Assembly (NCBI RefSeq): GCF_047338595.1
Contig: NZ_JBLFBO010000003.1
Span: 217,691-281,690, forward strand
Direction of reading: 5' to 3'
From: Nitrospira_D sp019636945
GTDB taxonomy: Bacteria; Nitrospirota; Nitrospiria; Nitrospirales; Nitrospiraceae
DNA: 64,000 bases
Part shown: positions 8,669-17,378 of the stretch, one piece after another
Layout of the letters: every line of letters starts with the position of its first letter
How positions within the stretch are numbered: the first letter of the stretch is position 1
Notes under the pieces: model-generated
What the model was told of the DNA's origin: nothing
The model's input: the letters and a program-made list of their open reading frames with translations, nothing else
Database searches by the model: none
Position numbers and translations under genes: made by a program

Positions 8669-9373
8669 ATGGCAGGCAGAGATCGCGGAAATGGCATTGC
8701 GCACTGGCCCCAAACGGAGCGACCGCGTGAGCGTCTGCTGGCCAAAGGGCCGGAAGCCCTGTCCGACGCCAATCTATTGGCTATTCTGCTGAGAACCGGC
8801 CGTCGCGATGCCTCAGCCGTCCAGGTCGCACTGGAACTTCTTGATCGGATGGGTGGGCTGGGGGGGCTTGCTGCCTGCGGGACCGACGAACTCTGCACCA
8901 TCCCTGGAATTGGTCCGGCCAAAGCAGCTCAGCTCAAGGCTGCCCTGGCACTGGGGAGACGATCACTCGCTGCGCCACTCTCAACCGGAACGCGTATTTC
9001 ATCGAGTGCTGATCTCTACAAGCACTTTCACCCGCTCTTGCGTGAGGTGAAGCACGAACTGTTTAAGGTGGTCCTGCTGGATGCTAAGAATGTCGTCATC
9101 AGAGAGGTGACGGTGTCTGAGGGCAGCCTGACGCTCAGCATTGTACATCCGCGTGAGGTCTTTGCCCTGGCCGTCCGTGAATCGGCAGCTGCCGTGATTC
9201 TGCTTCATAATCATCCCAGTGGAGATCCCACACCGAGTGGAGAAGATCGGCAGTTGACGAGTCGACTGGTTGAAGCCGGCCGATTGTTGGGGATTCGTGT
9301 GGTAGACCATGTCATCCTCGGCGATGGTCGCTATGTGAGTTTTGCGGACGAGGGGTGGCTGACCGAGCAGTAG
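8669..9373 (+). CDS. radC: RadC/JAB-domain protein
   Basis: The 234-residue product has an N-terminal helix-hairpin-helix region (TIPGIGPAKAAQLK near residue 84) and a C-terminal JAB/MPN metalloprotease-like domain with the complete metal motif HNHPSGDPTPSGED. RadC was once linked to DNA repair but its biochemical role is uncertain. The ATG at 8669 follows ACGAGGG; an in-frame TTG at 8648 is less likely. The substrate recognition start WPQTERPRERLL is typical of the family. It is a lone plus-strand gene, 104 bases before the EF-G-like gene. Confidence 0.92.
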   Translation: MAGRDRGNGIAHWPQTERPRERLLAKGPEALSDANLLAILLRTGRRDASAVQVALELLDRMGGLGGLAACGTDELCTIPGIGPAKAAQLKAALALGRRSLAAPLSTGTRISSSADLYKHFHPLLREVKHELFKVVLLDAKNVVIREVTVSEGSLTLSIVHPREVFALAVRESAAAVILLHNHPSGDPTPSGEDRQLTSRLVEAGRLLGIRVVDHVILGDGRYVSFADEGWLTEQ

Positions 9374-9477
9374 GCGATGGCTGACACCATGGGAACGCTC
9401 GTCAACCTGAGTACGGTAATAACACAGTGAGGCTTACAATGTCGTAAGACACTATTGCTGCACAAGGAGGGCCGAAC

Positions 9478-11601
9478 ATGGAAACAATCTGTGTAGAGTC
9501 CGTCAGGAATGTGGCCATCATATCCAGTGCCGGTGCAGGGAAGACCTCTCTCTGTGAGGCCTTGTTGTACACGGGTGGAGCTCTCCCTGTACTTGGCTCC
9601 GTCACGCAGGGCACGACCGTTTCTGATTTTGAGCCTGAAGCGCTCCGTCATCGTACGTCGACCAGTACCAGCCTGCTCCAGTTTTTCTGGAATCATACCC
9701 AATTTACCCTTCTCGATACGCCGGGCGCACTCGCGTTACTCGGTGAGTCGATGGCCGCGCTTCGTGCCATCGATGCGGTCGTGCTCGTGATGACCGAACA
9801 GATCGGCGTGCGCACCGAACTGGCTCGCCTATGGGCAAGGATCAAAGAGTTGGAAGTTCCCTGTATGGTGTTCCTGAACGGGCTTGATAAGGGTGGTGTC
9901 GCCTATGAGAACGCGCTTGAACAGTGTCGTCAACAACTTGGCTGTCTGCTGATTCCCATGACGGTGCCGGTCCGTTCAGGTGGAACGTTGGATGGTGTGA
10001 TTGACGTGCGGCTCAAACAGCTTGTGCGATCCGGACCGAGTTCCGTGAAAGCCGAGTTTCTCCCGATGGCAGCGCATCTGGAGGAGAGTCTGAGCCGAGC
10101 ACGAACCCAGCTATTGGAGGCCGTGGCAGAGAGTGGAGAGGCACTGCTGGAGACCTATCTCGCAGAGGGCGACTTGAGTGAGGACGCTCTGCGTGAAGGC
10201 CTGCGTCGGGGGATGGTGACCAGGCAATTGCTTCCCGTCTATGCCGGATCAGCCACGCAGAACGTGGGCGTGTGGTCGCTACTTGACGCCATAGTGAGTC
10301 TTCTCCCATCACCGGCTGAGCGCGGCGTGGCTCATCCGTGGTACGGTGTCCAGCCTGAGACACAGGACACGTGCGAGCGGAAGGGGACTATCGACGAACC
10401 TTTTTCCGCGTATGTCTTTAAGACGATCATTGACCCATTTGTCGGTCGTTTGTCCTACTGTCGCGTCGTGTCAGGGAGCATCCATGCTGATTCGACGGTG
10501 CTCAATGCATCAAAGCACGTACGAGAGAAACTTGGCCATTTCTACCGAGTCTTGGGGAAGCGGCATGTGGCGGTTGATTCCGCCAAGGCTGGAGACATTG
10601 TGGCGATGGCAAAACTCAAAGACACGCACACCGGTGACACGTTGGCCCATGAGGGGAGTCCCATTTGCTATCCGGGACTTGGTCTACCGAAACCAATTCT
10701 GTCGTATGCGATCGAGGCCAAGTCGAAGGCGGATGTCGACAAGGTCAGTCTCGGCCTGCACAAACTCATCGAAGAAGACCCGACGCTGGAATTCTCCCGA
10801 AACGAGGAGACCAAAGAAATGGTCCTCAGTGGGATGGGGCAATTCCATATCGATCTTGCGCTCGAAAAGCTCCACCGAAAGTTTGGAGTTGATGTCATTC
10901 TCCATACTCCGAAAATCCCTTATCGAGAAACCATCAAGACACTCTCTCAGGCGCAGGGGAAGTACAAAAAACAGACGGGTGGGCACGGACAATACGGCGA
11001 CTGTTGGCTTGAGGTGGTACCGTTAGCCCGGGGACAGGGCTTTGCCTTCGAGAATCGAGTGGTCGGAGGGGCCATTCCTCGGAATTTTATACCGGCGGTT
11101 GAGAAGGGCGTGCATGAAGCGATGCATGAAGGTCCACTGAGCGGCTGTCCGGTGGTCGATGTTCAGGTCGCTGTATATGATGGGTCCTACCATGTAGTTG
11201 ATTCTTCAGAGATATCATTCAAGATCGCAGGTTCGATGGCCTTTAGAAAAGCGATAGAGAGTGCCCATCCGGTACTGTTGGAGCCGATCATGACGATCGA
11301 AATCGACACACCGACCGAGACGGTTGGGGCCGTGATGGGAGATTTGAATGCCCGTCGAGGACGTATCCTCTCCGTGAATGCCCAGGATCATGTGGAGCAG
11401 ATTACGGCGTTGGTGCCGCTGGCGGAATTACTTCGGTACGCCACTGCGTTGCATGCCATGACTGCCGGTCGAGGAAGTTATGCCATGGAGTTTGCGCAGT
11501 ACGACGAAGTGCCACGAGATCTCGTGGGAAAGATTCTGGAGAAGCGGAAAGCTGAAGGACAGGCTGTTGCGTCCATGCAGCACACTAGCCCGCATTCGTA
11601 A
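9478..11601 (+). CDS. Elongation factor G-like protein with altered GTPase motifs
   Basis: At 707 residues it has the EF-G layout: GTPase domain, domain II, domains III-V. It belongs to the EF-G-like/FusA2-type branch. The P-loop is SSAGAGKTS; the switch II motif is DTPGALAL, so the usual catalytic His after DTPG is replaced by Ala; the NKxD guanine motif reads NGLD, losing the Lys. Domain IV is well kept (VYDGSYHVVDSSE, then FKIAGSMAFRKA). A strong AAGGAGGG site precedes the ATG. GTP hydrolysis may be weak or slow, so a translocation role should not be assumed. Confidence 0.88.
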   Translation: METICVESVRNVAIISSAGAGKTSLCEALLYTGGALPVLGSVTQGTTVSDFEPEALRHRTSTSTSLLQFFWNHTQFTLLDTPGALALLGESMAALRAIDAVVLVMTEQIGVRTELARLWARIKELEVPCMVFLNGLDKGGVAYENALEQCRQQLGCLLIPMTVPVRSGGTLDGVIDVRLKQLVRSGPSSVKAEFLPMAAHLEESLSRARTQLLEAVAESGEALLETYLAEGDLSEDALREGLRRGMVTRQLLPVYAGSATQNVGVWSLLDAIVSLLPSPAERGVAHPWYGVQPETQDTCERKGTIDEPFSAYVFKTIIDPFVGRLSYCRVVSGSIHADSTVLNASKHVREKLGHFYRVLGKRHVAVDSAKAGDIVAMAKLKDTHTGDTLAHEGSPICYPGLGLPKPILSYAIEAKSKADVDKVSLGLHKLIEEDPTLEFSRNEETKEMVLSGMGQFHIDLALEKLHRKFGVDVILHTPKIPYRETIKTLSQAQGKYKKQTGGHGQYGDCWLEVVPLARGQGFAFENRVVGGAIPRNFIPAVEKGVHEAMHEGPLSGCPVVDVQVAVYDGSYHVVDSSEISFKIAGSMAFRKAIESAHPVLLEPIMTIEIDTPTETVGAVMGDLNARRGRILSVNAQDHVEQITALVPLAELLRYATALHAMTAGRGSYAMEFAQYDEVPRDLVGKILEKRKAEGQAVASMQHTSPHS

Positions 11602-11611
11602 TGGGTGAACT

Positions 11612-11693
11612 GTGAAGCGTCTCGACCAAGGGTTTCACGTTTCATCTTTCAGGTTTGAGGTTGTGGTCTCTGCACAACGTGAAACCTGAAACT
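11612..11693. repeat. Intergenic inverted repeat, copy 1
   Basis: The stretch after the EF-G-like gene contains GGTTTCACGTTTCAT, then TTTCAGGTTTGAGGT and the near-complementary AACGTGAAACCTGAAACT at 11676-11693, so it can fold back on itself. The same 18-base and 15-base words occur in reverse orientation at 16417-16490. It sits between two convergent genes and could also act as a bidirectional terminator. Confidence 0.75.
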
Positions 11694-11761
11694 CATGATC
11701 AAAGGAACATATGACGATTCGTGGAGTACGTTGTCTGGGAAGGCTGTCTGAACAAAGCGGA

Positions 11762-13156
11762 CTAGTCTGAGGTTTTCAAGACGACATAGAATGCGCGTGT
11801 TTCACGGAGTACACGGAGCAAGATCGTGTCGCCACGTCGTGATCGAGAAATGGCTGCACTATAGTCGGCGAGCGTAGCGGTTTCCGTACGGTTGACTTCT
11901 TTGATCAAGTCACCCTCGCGCAGTCCTTCCGCGTGAGCCAAGCTGTTTGACTCGACTCGCACAATCATGACGCCTTTCGTTTCTCGAAGCTTGAATTTTT
12001 CAGCAAGACTTGGTGTTAACTCCTGAACCTCCACTCCAAGTTTTACTTCGGCTCGCGCGTGAGGAGCCGTGGGTACGGCTGCCGCGTCGCGGCGTTCCGT
12101 GAGGAGAATGGTGAGCGTCACGTGTTTGAGATCTCGGATCACATCAATCTTGGCCTGCGCTCCAGGAGTCAGTGTTCCGATCAGTCGAGAAAGCTTGTTC
12201 GGTGAATCAACGATCGCGCCATCGATCCGGACGATGACATCACCAGGTCGTATTCCGGCCACGGCGGCAGGATCATTTTCAAACACTTCGTTGACCAAGA
12301 CCCCTTCACCATCGGAGACGCCGAATTTCTTGGCGAGCTCGGTCGTCAGAGGTTGAATGCCGACCCCAAGCCATCCGCGAATGACTTTTCCTTTGGCCAG
12401 CAGTTGTTCAATGACGTGTTTGGCCATGTTCGAGGGAATGGCAAACCCGATGCCTTGAGCAAAATTGATGATCGCCGTATTGATTCCAATCACTTCACCT
12501 CGAAGGTTGAACAACGGTCCACCTGAGTTTCCAGGATTGATCGATGCATCGGTCTGAATAAAGTTTTCGTACCGGGAGAGATTCATGTTTTCACGACCGA
12601 TGCCGCTGACGACGCCGAGGGTCACCGTACGGTCCAAGCCAAAGGGGTTTCCGACAGCCAGGACCCATTGGCCCACTTTGACCATGGAAGAGTCACCGAA
12701 ATGCGCGCTAGGAAGTGGTCGATCGGCTGTTACTTTGAGCAGTGCCAAATCCGTATCCGGGTCCTTCCCGATCACTTGTGCAATGAGCTTGGTCTTGTCT
12801 GAGAAACGAACTTCAATCTCCGTGGCATCGCCGATGACGTGATTGTTGGTCACGATGTGTCCGTCACGATCCACGATGAGGCCTGAACCGGAGCCCGATG
12901 TATTCGGCGTCCGGTCTCCGGAGGTGTCGCGCAGCCTTCCTGCCGTGGTGATGGGGAAGAGGTTTACGACGGATGGCTTGGTCTGTTCAGCGAGTTCAGT
13001 AATGACGGTTTGAATTTCTTCGAGCACCCGAAGGCCCGGCGAGTCGGCGGAGACGGCTTCGACCGTCGGCACGAAGGAGGTTGATACCAGGAGGACGAGG
13101 AGGAACAGGGGGCCACCAGATAGAAGACGCGCTGTACGGAACGGCAGCAATCTCAT
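11762..13156 (-). CDS. degP: Periplasmic serine protease, DegP/HtrA (Do) family
   Basis: The 464-residue protein has an N-terminal signal sequence (hydrophobic to about residue 30, cleavage likely near VEA), a trypsin-like domain and two PDZ domains (roughly 260-350 and 370-460). The catalytic triad is visible: H106 in VTNNHVIGD, D136 in DTDLALL and S211 in PGNSGGPLF. It should degrade or chaperone misfolded envelope proteins. It starts 21 bases after the RCK_C gene and is probably co-transcribed with it. It converges with the EF-G-like gene across a repeat. Confidence 0.95.
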   Translation of the reverse strand: MRLLPFRTARLLSGGPLFLLVLLVSTSFVPTVEAVSADSPGLRVLEEIQTVITELAEQTKPSVVNLFPITTAGRLRDTSGDRTPNTSGSGSGLIVDRDGHIVTNNHVIGDATEIEVRFSDKTKLIAQVIGKDPDTDLALLKVTADRPLPSAHFGDSSMVKVGQWVLAVGNPFGLDRTVTLGVVSGIGRENMNLSRYENFIQTDASINPGNSGGPLFNLRGEVIGINTAIINFAQGIGFAIPSNMAKHVIEQLLAKGKVIRGWLGVGIQPLTTELAKKFGVSDGEGVLVNEVFENDPAAVAGIRPGDVIVRIDGAIVDSPNKLSRLIGTLTPGAQAKIDVIRDLKHVTLTILLTERRDAAAVPTAPHARAEVKLGVEVQELTPSLAEKFKLRETKGVMIVRVESNSLAHAEGLREGDLIKEVNRTETATLADYSAAISRSRRGDTILLRVLRETRAFYVVLKTSD

Positions 13157-13177
13157 GTCCGAAGATTGTAACTGATC

Positions 13178-13846
13178 TTAGGTCGGTGTGCCTACTACCT
13201 GCGGCGAACGTGTCAGCGCGGGGGTGAGGGGGCGCTGACCGGTCAACCAGTGCGTGAGTTGATCGAGTTCACCTTGAGGACCGATTGCGATCACGATATC
13301 GCCCGGGCGGAGGACGAGGTCACTCGTTGGCGCCAAGAGGAAGGGACCTCGCAGAACGGTCGCCACATAACGTACGAGTGGTTGAGGAATGGCACTCATG
13401 GGTTGTCCGGCTGCCTCGGCTTCACGCATGACGGTGAGCCGCTCAATCCCGGCCGATCGGACGGTCAAGTCGTGGTGCAGTAAGAGCAAATCTTGATGAA
13501 TCGTTTCAAGTTTGAGTTCGCGGATTTGTGCGTCGACTTGCAGGAGGGAGCGCTTGAGTTCATGCACGCGGGCTCTGGCATCAGTCAAGGCCTCATCAAC
13601 CGCGTACACAATTGAATCCGACTGAAGTCTGGAGTGGAGTCGATCGGATACCTGCACGGCAATGAGTCGTCCAACTCGAGCGGTCACATCGTCGATGCGT
13701 TGGAGCAAGGAGGACGCTTGCCAATGCAGTCGGATAATTTCAACCTTGCGGTTGACGACTTCAGAAATCGACAAGATGCCTTCATAAAAGGCATGTCCGG
13801 TAATCGAAAGTTCTTTGTGGACCCGGTCTAGCAGTTCAAATGCCAT
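13178..13846 (-). CDS. Protein with C-terminal RCK_C (TrkA-C) domain
   Basis: The C-terminal part (about 140-205) resembles an RCK_C/TrkA-C ligand-binding domain: VLRGPFLLAPTSDLVLRPG, then DIVIAIGPQGEL. These domains bind small ligands or cyclic dinucleotides in potassium channels and transporters. The N-terminal 135 residues are helical, with no membrane segment and no recognised family; a PhoU-like or coiled fold is possible. It therefore looks like a cytosolic regulator, not a channel. It lies immediately upstream of degP, suggesting an envelope or ion-stress link, which is inference. The ATG at 13846 has only a weak ribosome binding site. Confidence 0.65.
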   Translation of the reverse strand: MAFELLDRVHKELSITGHAFYEGILSISEVVNRKVEIIRLHWQASSLLQRIDDVTARVGRLIAVQVSDRLHSRLQSDSIVYAVDEALTDARARVHELKRSLLQVDAQIRELKLETIHQDLLLLHHDLTVRSAGIERLTVMREAEAAGQPMSAIPQPLVRYVATVLRGPFLLAPTSDLVLRPGDIVIAIGPQGELDQLTHWLTGQRPLTPALTRSPQVVGTPT

Positions 13847-14276
13847 GTTCTGATAACGTATATTATGTCAACTTATAGATTATTCCGTCCACCTGTAAGT
13901 ATCTATCGAGTTCCTACTCCAGGGCTCCAGGAACTGGAGTTACGTAGACGCTAATCGGACTATAGCACATTACTTCGCAAGAGCGGTGCGCGATCCTATC
14001 ACCACGTCCCTTTGCATCAACAGCCGACCAATGCCGTTATTGAGCTATCAAAAATTCAAAGTTCTGTCATGAAGCAGCTGCGCCGTGCACCTTGCTGAAA
14101 AAGTTCATGCTATTGTTTGAGATATTGAGGCTGGGTGGTCCACTCGTCTCATTCTTGAGCCGGTGGAAATTAATTCGCTACTAAAGAATGGGGTGAAGGA
14201 ATTCTCTGCCGAGTTTCGGGTTCCTACTCCCCCTTCAGCGGGACAACCTTATTTGCAATCGGTCGGCTTCGTCCGT
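13847..14276. other. Divergent intergenic region
   Basis: This 430-base region lies between two divergent genes. It is AT-rich near 13860-13890 and contains several TATAAT- and TTGACA-like words on the minus strand with no single well-spaced pair. Nested inverted repeats at about 13909-13941 (ACTCCAG with CTGGAGT, AGTTCC with GGAACT) could form alternative hairpins. The frame of the next gene extends back to 14163 but that part does not look like coding sequence for the family. Confidence 0.4.
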
Positions 14277-15227
14277 ATGATCAGGCCAATGAACTGCACG
14301 AAATGTAAGACTAAAGCCGTGCTGAAATTGCCGCGTCACAACGCGGCGTTCTGTAAGATCTGCTTTAACTCTTTCACGCAAGATCAAGTGGTACGGGCGA
14401 TCAAGTCGCAAGAGATGTTTAGGAAGGATGACCGCATTCTTGTGGCTGTATCAGGAGGAAAGGATAGTCTGGCCTTGTGGGATATTCTCATGAAGCTCGG
14501 CTATAAGGCCGACGCGCTCTATGTGAATCTCGGTATCCCGGACTATTCGGATCGCTCGAAAGACAAAGTTCAGCGCTATGCCGAAACGGTCGCCGTACCC
14601 TATGGCGCTACACTGCACCTCCACACGGTTGAGCAAACCGAAGGCGCCGGGATCAAAGAATTGGCGCAGCTTGTGCGTCGCCCGACCTGTAGTACCTGCG
14701 GCACCATCAAACGCTATCAATTTAATCGCGTTGCGATCGAACAGGATTACGACGTGATGGCGACCGGCCACAATCTCGATGATGAGGCTGCTCGGCTGCT
14801 CGGCAACGTGCTCCATTGGCAAGAAGAGTATCTTGATAAACAGAGCCCTAACCTTCCTGCCTCAATCGAAGGCTTTGCCAAAAAGGTGAAGCCCCTCTAT
14901 CGATTGACGGAGCGGGAACTCGCCGCCTACTGCGTGCTCAACGGCATTGATTACATCGTGGATGAATGTCCGATGGCGCAGGGCGCGCGCACCCTCCTCT
15001 ATAAGGAGGTGCTCAACCGGCTGGAGACGGAATCCCCCGGAACGAAACAATACTTCTATTGGGGGTTTTTGGAGAAGCAGCGCAAGAAGGCACCGACCAA
15101 CGCGACCATGACGGAGAAAGACCAAGCCTCGCTCCATCCCTGCCCCACTTGCGGGCAACCCACCACTGGCGAAACCTGCTCCTATTGTAAACTGATGGCG
15201 CGGGCCAAGGCCGCACCGGCACGCTGA
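14277..15227 (+). CDS. TtuA/NcsA-family tRNA thiolation enzyme
   Basis: This PP-loop ATPase family adenylates a tRNA base and replaces oxygen with sulfur. From the ATG at 14277 it has 316 residues. An N-terminal zinc site (C7/C10 and C26/C29), the PP-loop VSGGKDSLA, the CSTCG pair in the middle and a later DECPMAQGA Cys match the three Fe-S ligands of TtuA; a second zinc site closes the protein (CPTCG and CSYC). The start is chosen because family members begin just before the first CxxC; GTG at 14163 or ATG at 14289 are alternatives. The target base cannot be read from sequence. Confidence 0.82.
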   Translation: MIRPMNCTKCKTKAVLKLPRHNAAFCKICFNSFTQDQVVRAIKSQEMFRKDDRILVAVSGGKDSLALWDILMKLGYKADALYVNLGIPDYSDRSKDKVQRYAETVAVPYGATLHLHTVEQTEGAGIKELAQLVRRPTCSTCGTIKRYQFNRVAIEQDYDVMATGHNLDDEAARLLGNVLHWQEEYLDKQSPNLPASIEGFAKKVKPLYRLTERELAAYCVLNGIDYIVDECPMAQGARTLLYKEVLNRLETESPGTKQYFYWGFLEKQRKKAPTNATMTEKDQASLHPCPTCGQPTTGETCSYCKLMARAKAAPAR

Positions 15228-15313
15228 CCCATTCGGCTCTTGCAAACCTTGTGCGCACTCCGTAAGCTGACTAGCAACGACAGCTTTTTGAATTCTCCAC
15301 TAACGGACATTGT

Positions 15314-16363
15314 ATGGGGACGGCTCCGCAAGATTACTATCAGACACTCGGTGTTTCCCGCACGGCTTCAGCTGACGAGATCAAGAAAGCGTTTCGTCGG
15401 CTCGCCCGCCAATACCATCCCGACCTTCATTCTGGTTCGAAGAAGGCCGAGATGGAAAAGAAATTTAAAGAGTTGAATGAAGCGCAGGAGGTCCTCACCG
15501 ATCCTGAAAAGCGAAAGAAGTACGATCAGTATGGGAGTGAGTGGGATCAAGCTCAAGCATTTGAAAAGGCGCGTCAGCAAGCTTGGACCAGGGGTGCGAG
15601 CAGTCCGTGGGATGTTGACCAAGACCCCAACAGTCGTGGTGGTTCGGGGGAGCACTTCTCAGATTTCTTTGAGAGTCTCTTTGGCAATCGCAAACAGGGG
15701 ACGGGAGGGCGCGGTGAGAGCGGACGAGCTGGGCAGGATTTAGAGACGGAAGTGCAGTTAACCTTACGTGAAGTCCTGACCGGTGTCGTGAAGCGGGTGA
15801 ATCTTCGGGAACCTCAAACCTGTTCCCCTTGTCAAGGGCATGGCACCGTTCGAGGGCGACCGTGCGGAGCCTGCCAGGGAACCGGGCGAACGATCGGTCA
15901 CAAGACGATTGAAGTGCGAATCCCCGCTGGTGTGCAGGACGGAACTCGTGTCCGAGTCGCGGGGAAAGGTCAGCTGGGGAGCGATGGTGGCAAGCGTGGC
16001 GATCTCTATCTGCTGGTGAGTATGGCCACTGATCCGATTTTTCGTCGGCAGGGTTCGGATCTCCATGTCACCCTCCCCATCTATCCGTGGGAAGCGATTC
16101 TCGGCGCGGATGTGACGGCCCCCACCTTGACGGAGCCGGTGAAAGTCAAAGTGCCGCCTGGAAGCAAGGCTGATGCAAAACTTCGACTCAAGGGGAAAGG
16201 ACTTCCCTCGGCTACCGGTGGAGCAGGAGATCTCTTCCTGGCATTGCAGATTGTGATGCCGACGATGGCCACGGAAGAAGAACGAATCCTCTACGAACGG
16301 TTGAGCAAACAACGGCATCCGGATCCCCGCGCAGAACTCCTCCATCAGGCACAACGCTATTAG
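15314..16363 (+). CDS. DnaJ-like co-chaperone with a reduced zinc finger
   Basis: The 349-residue protein has an N-terminal J domain with the Hsp70-activating HPD at residues 35-37, a Gly/Ser-rich linker, a zinc-binding segment and two C-terminal substrate domains. Canonical DnaJ has four CxxCxGxG repeats; only two are present (CSPCQGHG and CGACQGTG), enough for one zinc ion at most. That places it between DnaJ and CbpA types. It should deliver clients to DnaK, none of which is in this window. It follows the TtuA-type gene by 86 bases. Confidence 0.88.
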   Translation: MGTAPQDYYQTLGVSRTASADEIKKAFRRLARQYHPDLHSGSKKAEMEKKFKELNEAQEVLTDPEKRKKYDQYGSEWDQAQAFEKARQQAWTRGASSPWDVDQDPNSRGGSGEHFSDFFESLFGNRKQGTGGRGESGRAGQDLETEVQLTLREVLTGVVKRVNLREPQTCSPCQGHGTVRGRPCGACQGTGRTIGHKTIEVRIPAGVQDGTRVRVAGKGQLGSDGGKRGDLYLLVSMATDPIFRRQGSDLHVTLPIYPWEAILGADVTAPTLTEPVKVKVPPGSKADAKLRLKGKGLPSATGGAGDLFLALQIVMPTMATEEERILYERLSKQRHPDPRAELLHQAQRY

Positions 16364-16701
16364 CCGCATTCGCGTGAAGTGTATCTCGTGAAGCGTCATA
16401 CGTTTCTTTAATTCCAAGTTTCAGGTTTCACGTTCAATGTTTCACCTTGTACGGAGACCTGAAACCTCAAACATGAAACGTGAAACCGTTGACCGAGGCG
16501 CTTCACGTTTCACGAACACCAGCTAGTGTTCTGGATGTGAAGCGACGGCCATCGAGGTCAAGAGGCGTGTCCCGCATCCTGTGAGAGACACGACAGGGCC
16601 ACCACTTCGACACGCATGATGAAGTCGAATCGGTCGCTTGCGTTGGAGCGCGTGCTGTGGCAAGCTTCGGGCGAGGGGCTTCCAAACCAAGGAGGAAATG
16701 C
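16364..16701. other. Intergenic region holding repeat copy 2
   Basis: A 338-base gap between the DnaJ-like and Spy-like genes. Its left part is the inverted repeat; the right part should contain the promoter of the Spy-like gene, but no well-spaced sigma-70 pair stands out. No gene was seen on either strand. Confidence 0.45.
16389..16514. repeat. Intergenic inverted repeat, copy 2
   Basis: This gap element contains AGTTTCAGGTTTCACGTT at 16418-16435, the exact reverse complement of 11676-11693, and ATGAAACGTGAAACC, the reverse complement of a word at 11630-11645. The order is inverted relative to copy 1, so the whole element is present in opposite orientation. It also carries internal complementary arms (GTGAAGCGT at the left, ACGCTTCAC-like at the right). 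Confidence 0.75.
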
Positions 16702-17361
16702 ATGAGGTCAGTTATGAAGACGGCAACGGTTACGGTTCTGTCGGCCTGTCTGTTGGTGTTGGGTGTACCCAGTCTGTGGGCGAATGATCCAAGCTATGGC
16801 CATGCAGGCGGTGGGCATGGTGCCGGTGGCAGTCATGGGTACGGGAAAGGGATGATGCATTCCGGGACCGGCCATTTGATACGACATTTGTTGAAGCATG
16901 AGAAAGATATTGGACTCAGTGCGGATCAGGTTACAAAGCTCAAAGAGCTGCAGTTGAACCTTGACCGTGTCCGGATCAAGACAGAAGCGGATATTCAGAT
17001 TGCTGAACGCGAGGTCAAAGCGCTGACTGATGAGGAGAAGTCGGATTTGGGAGCGATCGAGGCCAAACTGAGACAGAGCGAAGACCTTCAAATCGGATTA
17101 CGCATGGCGGCCATTAAGGCTCGCCGCGACGTGATGGCGGTCTTGACCCCGGAACAGCGTGCAAAGGAAAAGTCCGAGCATGAGAAAGTGATGGACCAAC
17201 ATAAAGGCTCAGGGATGCATCATGGCGGGGCCATGTCCTATGGGAGCAATCCCCACGGTGCGAGCCCTCATGGTGCCAATCCCCATGGGAGCAACCCTCA
17301 CGGGAAGAATCCGCATGAGGTAGCACCTCCGACATCGCCGAACAACATGTCTGTGCAGTAA
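16702..17361 (+). CDS. Secreted Spy/CpxP-like protein with His-rich ends
   Basis: A 219-residue protein with a signal peptide (MRSVMKTATVTVLSAC..., cleavage near LWA/ND at residue 27). The mature part has a His/Gly-rich segment, a helical core of about 100 residues resembling the periplasmic LTxxQ (Spy/CpxP/heavy-metal resistance) fold (LSADQVTKLKELQ and later LTPEQRAK), and a tail with five PHG/PHE units. The family acts as periplasmic chaperone or metal sensor; the histidines suggest metal binding. The ATG at 16702 follows AAGGAGG. ilvD starts only 17 bases downstream, an odd partner. Confidence 0.75.
   Translation: MRSVMKTATVTVLSACLLVLGVPSLWANDPSYGHAGGGHGAGGSHGYGKGMMHSGTGHLIRHLLKHEKDIGLSADQVTKLKELQLNLDRVRIKTEADIQIAEREVKALTDEEKSDLGAIEAKLRQSEDLQIGLRMAAIKARRDVMAVLTPEQRAKEKSEHEKVMDQHKGSGMHHGGAMSYGSNPHGASPHGANPHGSNPHGKNPHEVAPPTSPNNMSVQ
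17245..17319 (+). repeat. Five tandem 15-base units coding for xxPHG
   Basis: Inside the Spy-like gene five imperfect 15-base repeats encode SNPHG, ASPHG, ANPHG, SNPHG and KNPHE. Third-position differences between units show that the peptide pattern is kept while DNA has diverged, which argues for selection on the His-Pro spacing. Confidence 0.85.
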
Positions 17362-17378
17362 GAGGACCTCAACGACCG

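Noticed and set aside
15764..16417. Minus-strand frame of 217 codons inside the DnaJ-like gene
   Set aside because: Antisense shadow of a clear J-domain protein gene, running into the repeat region.
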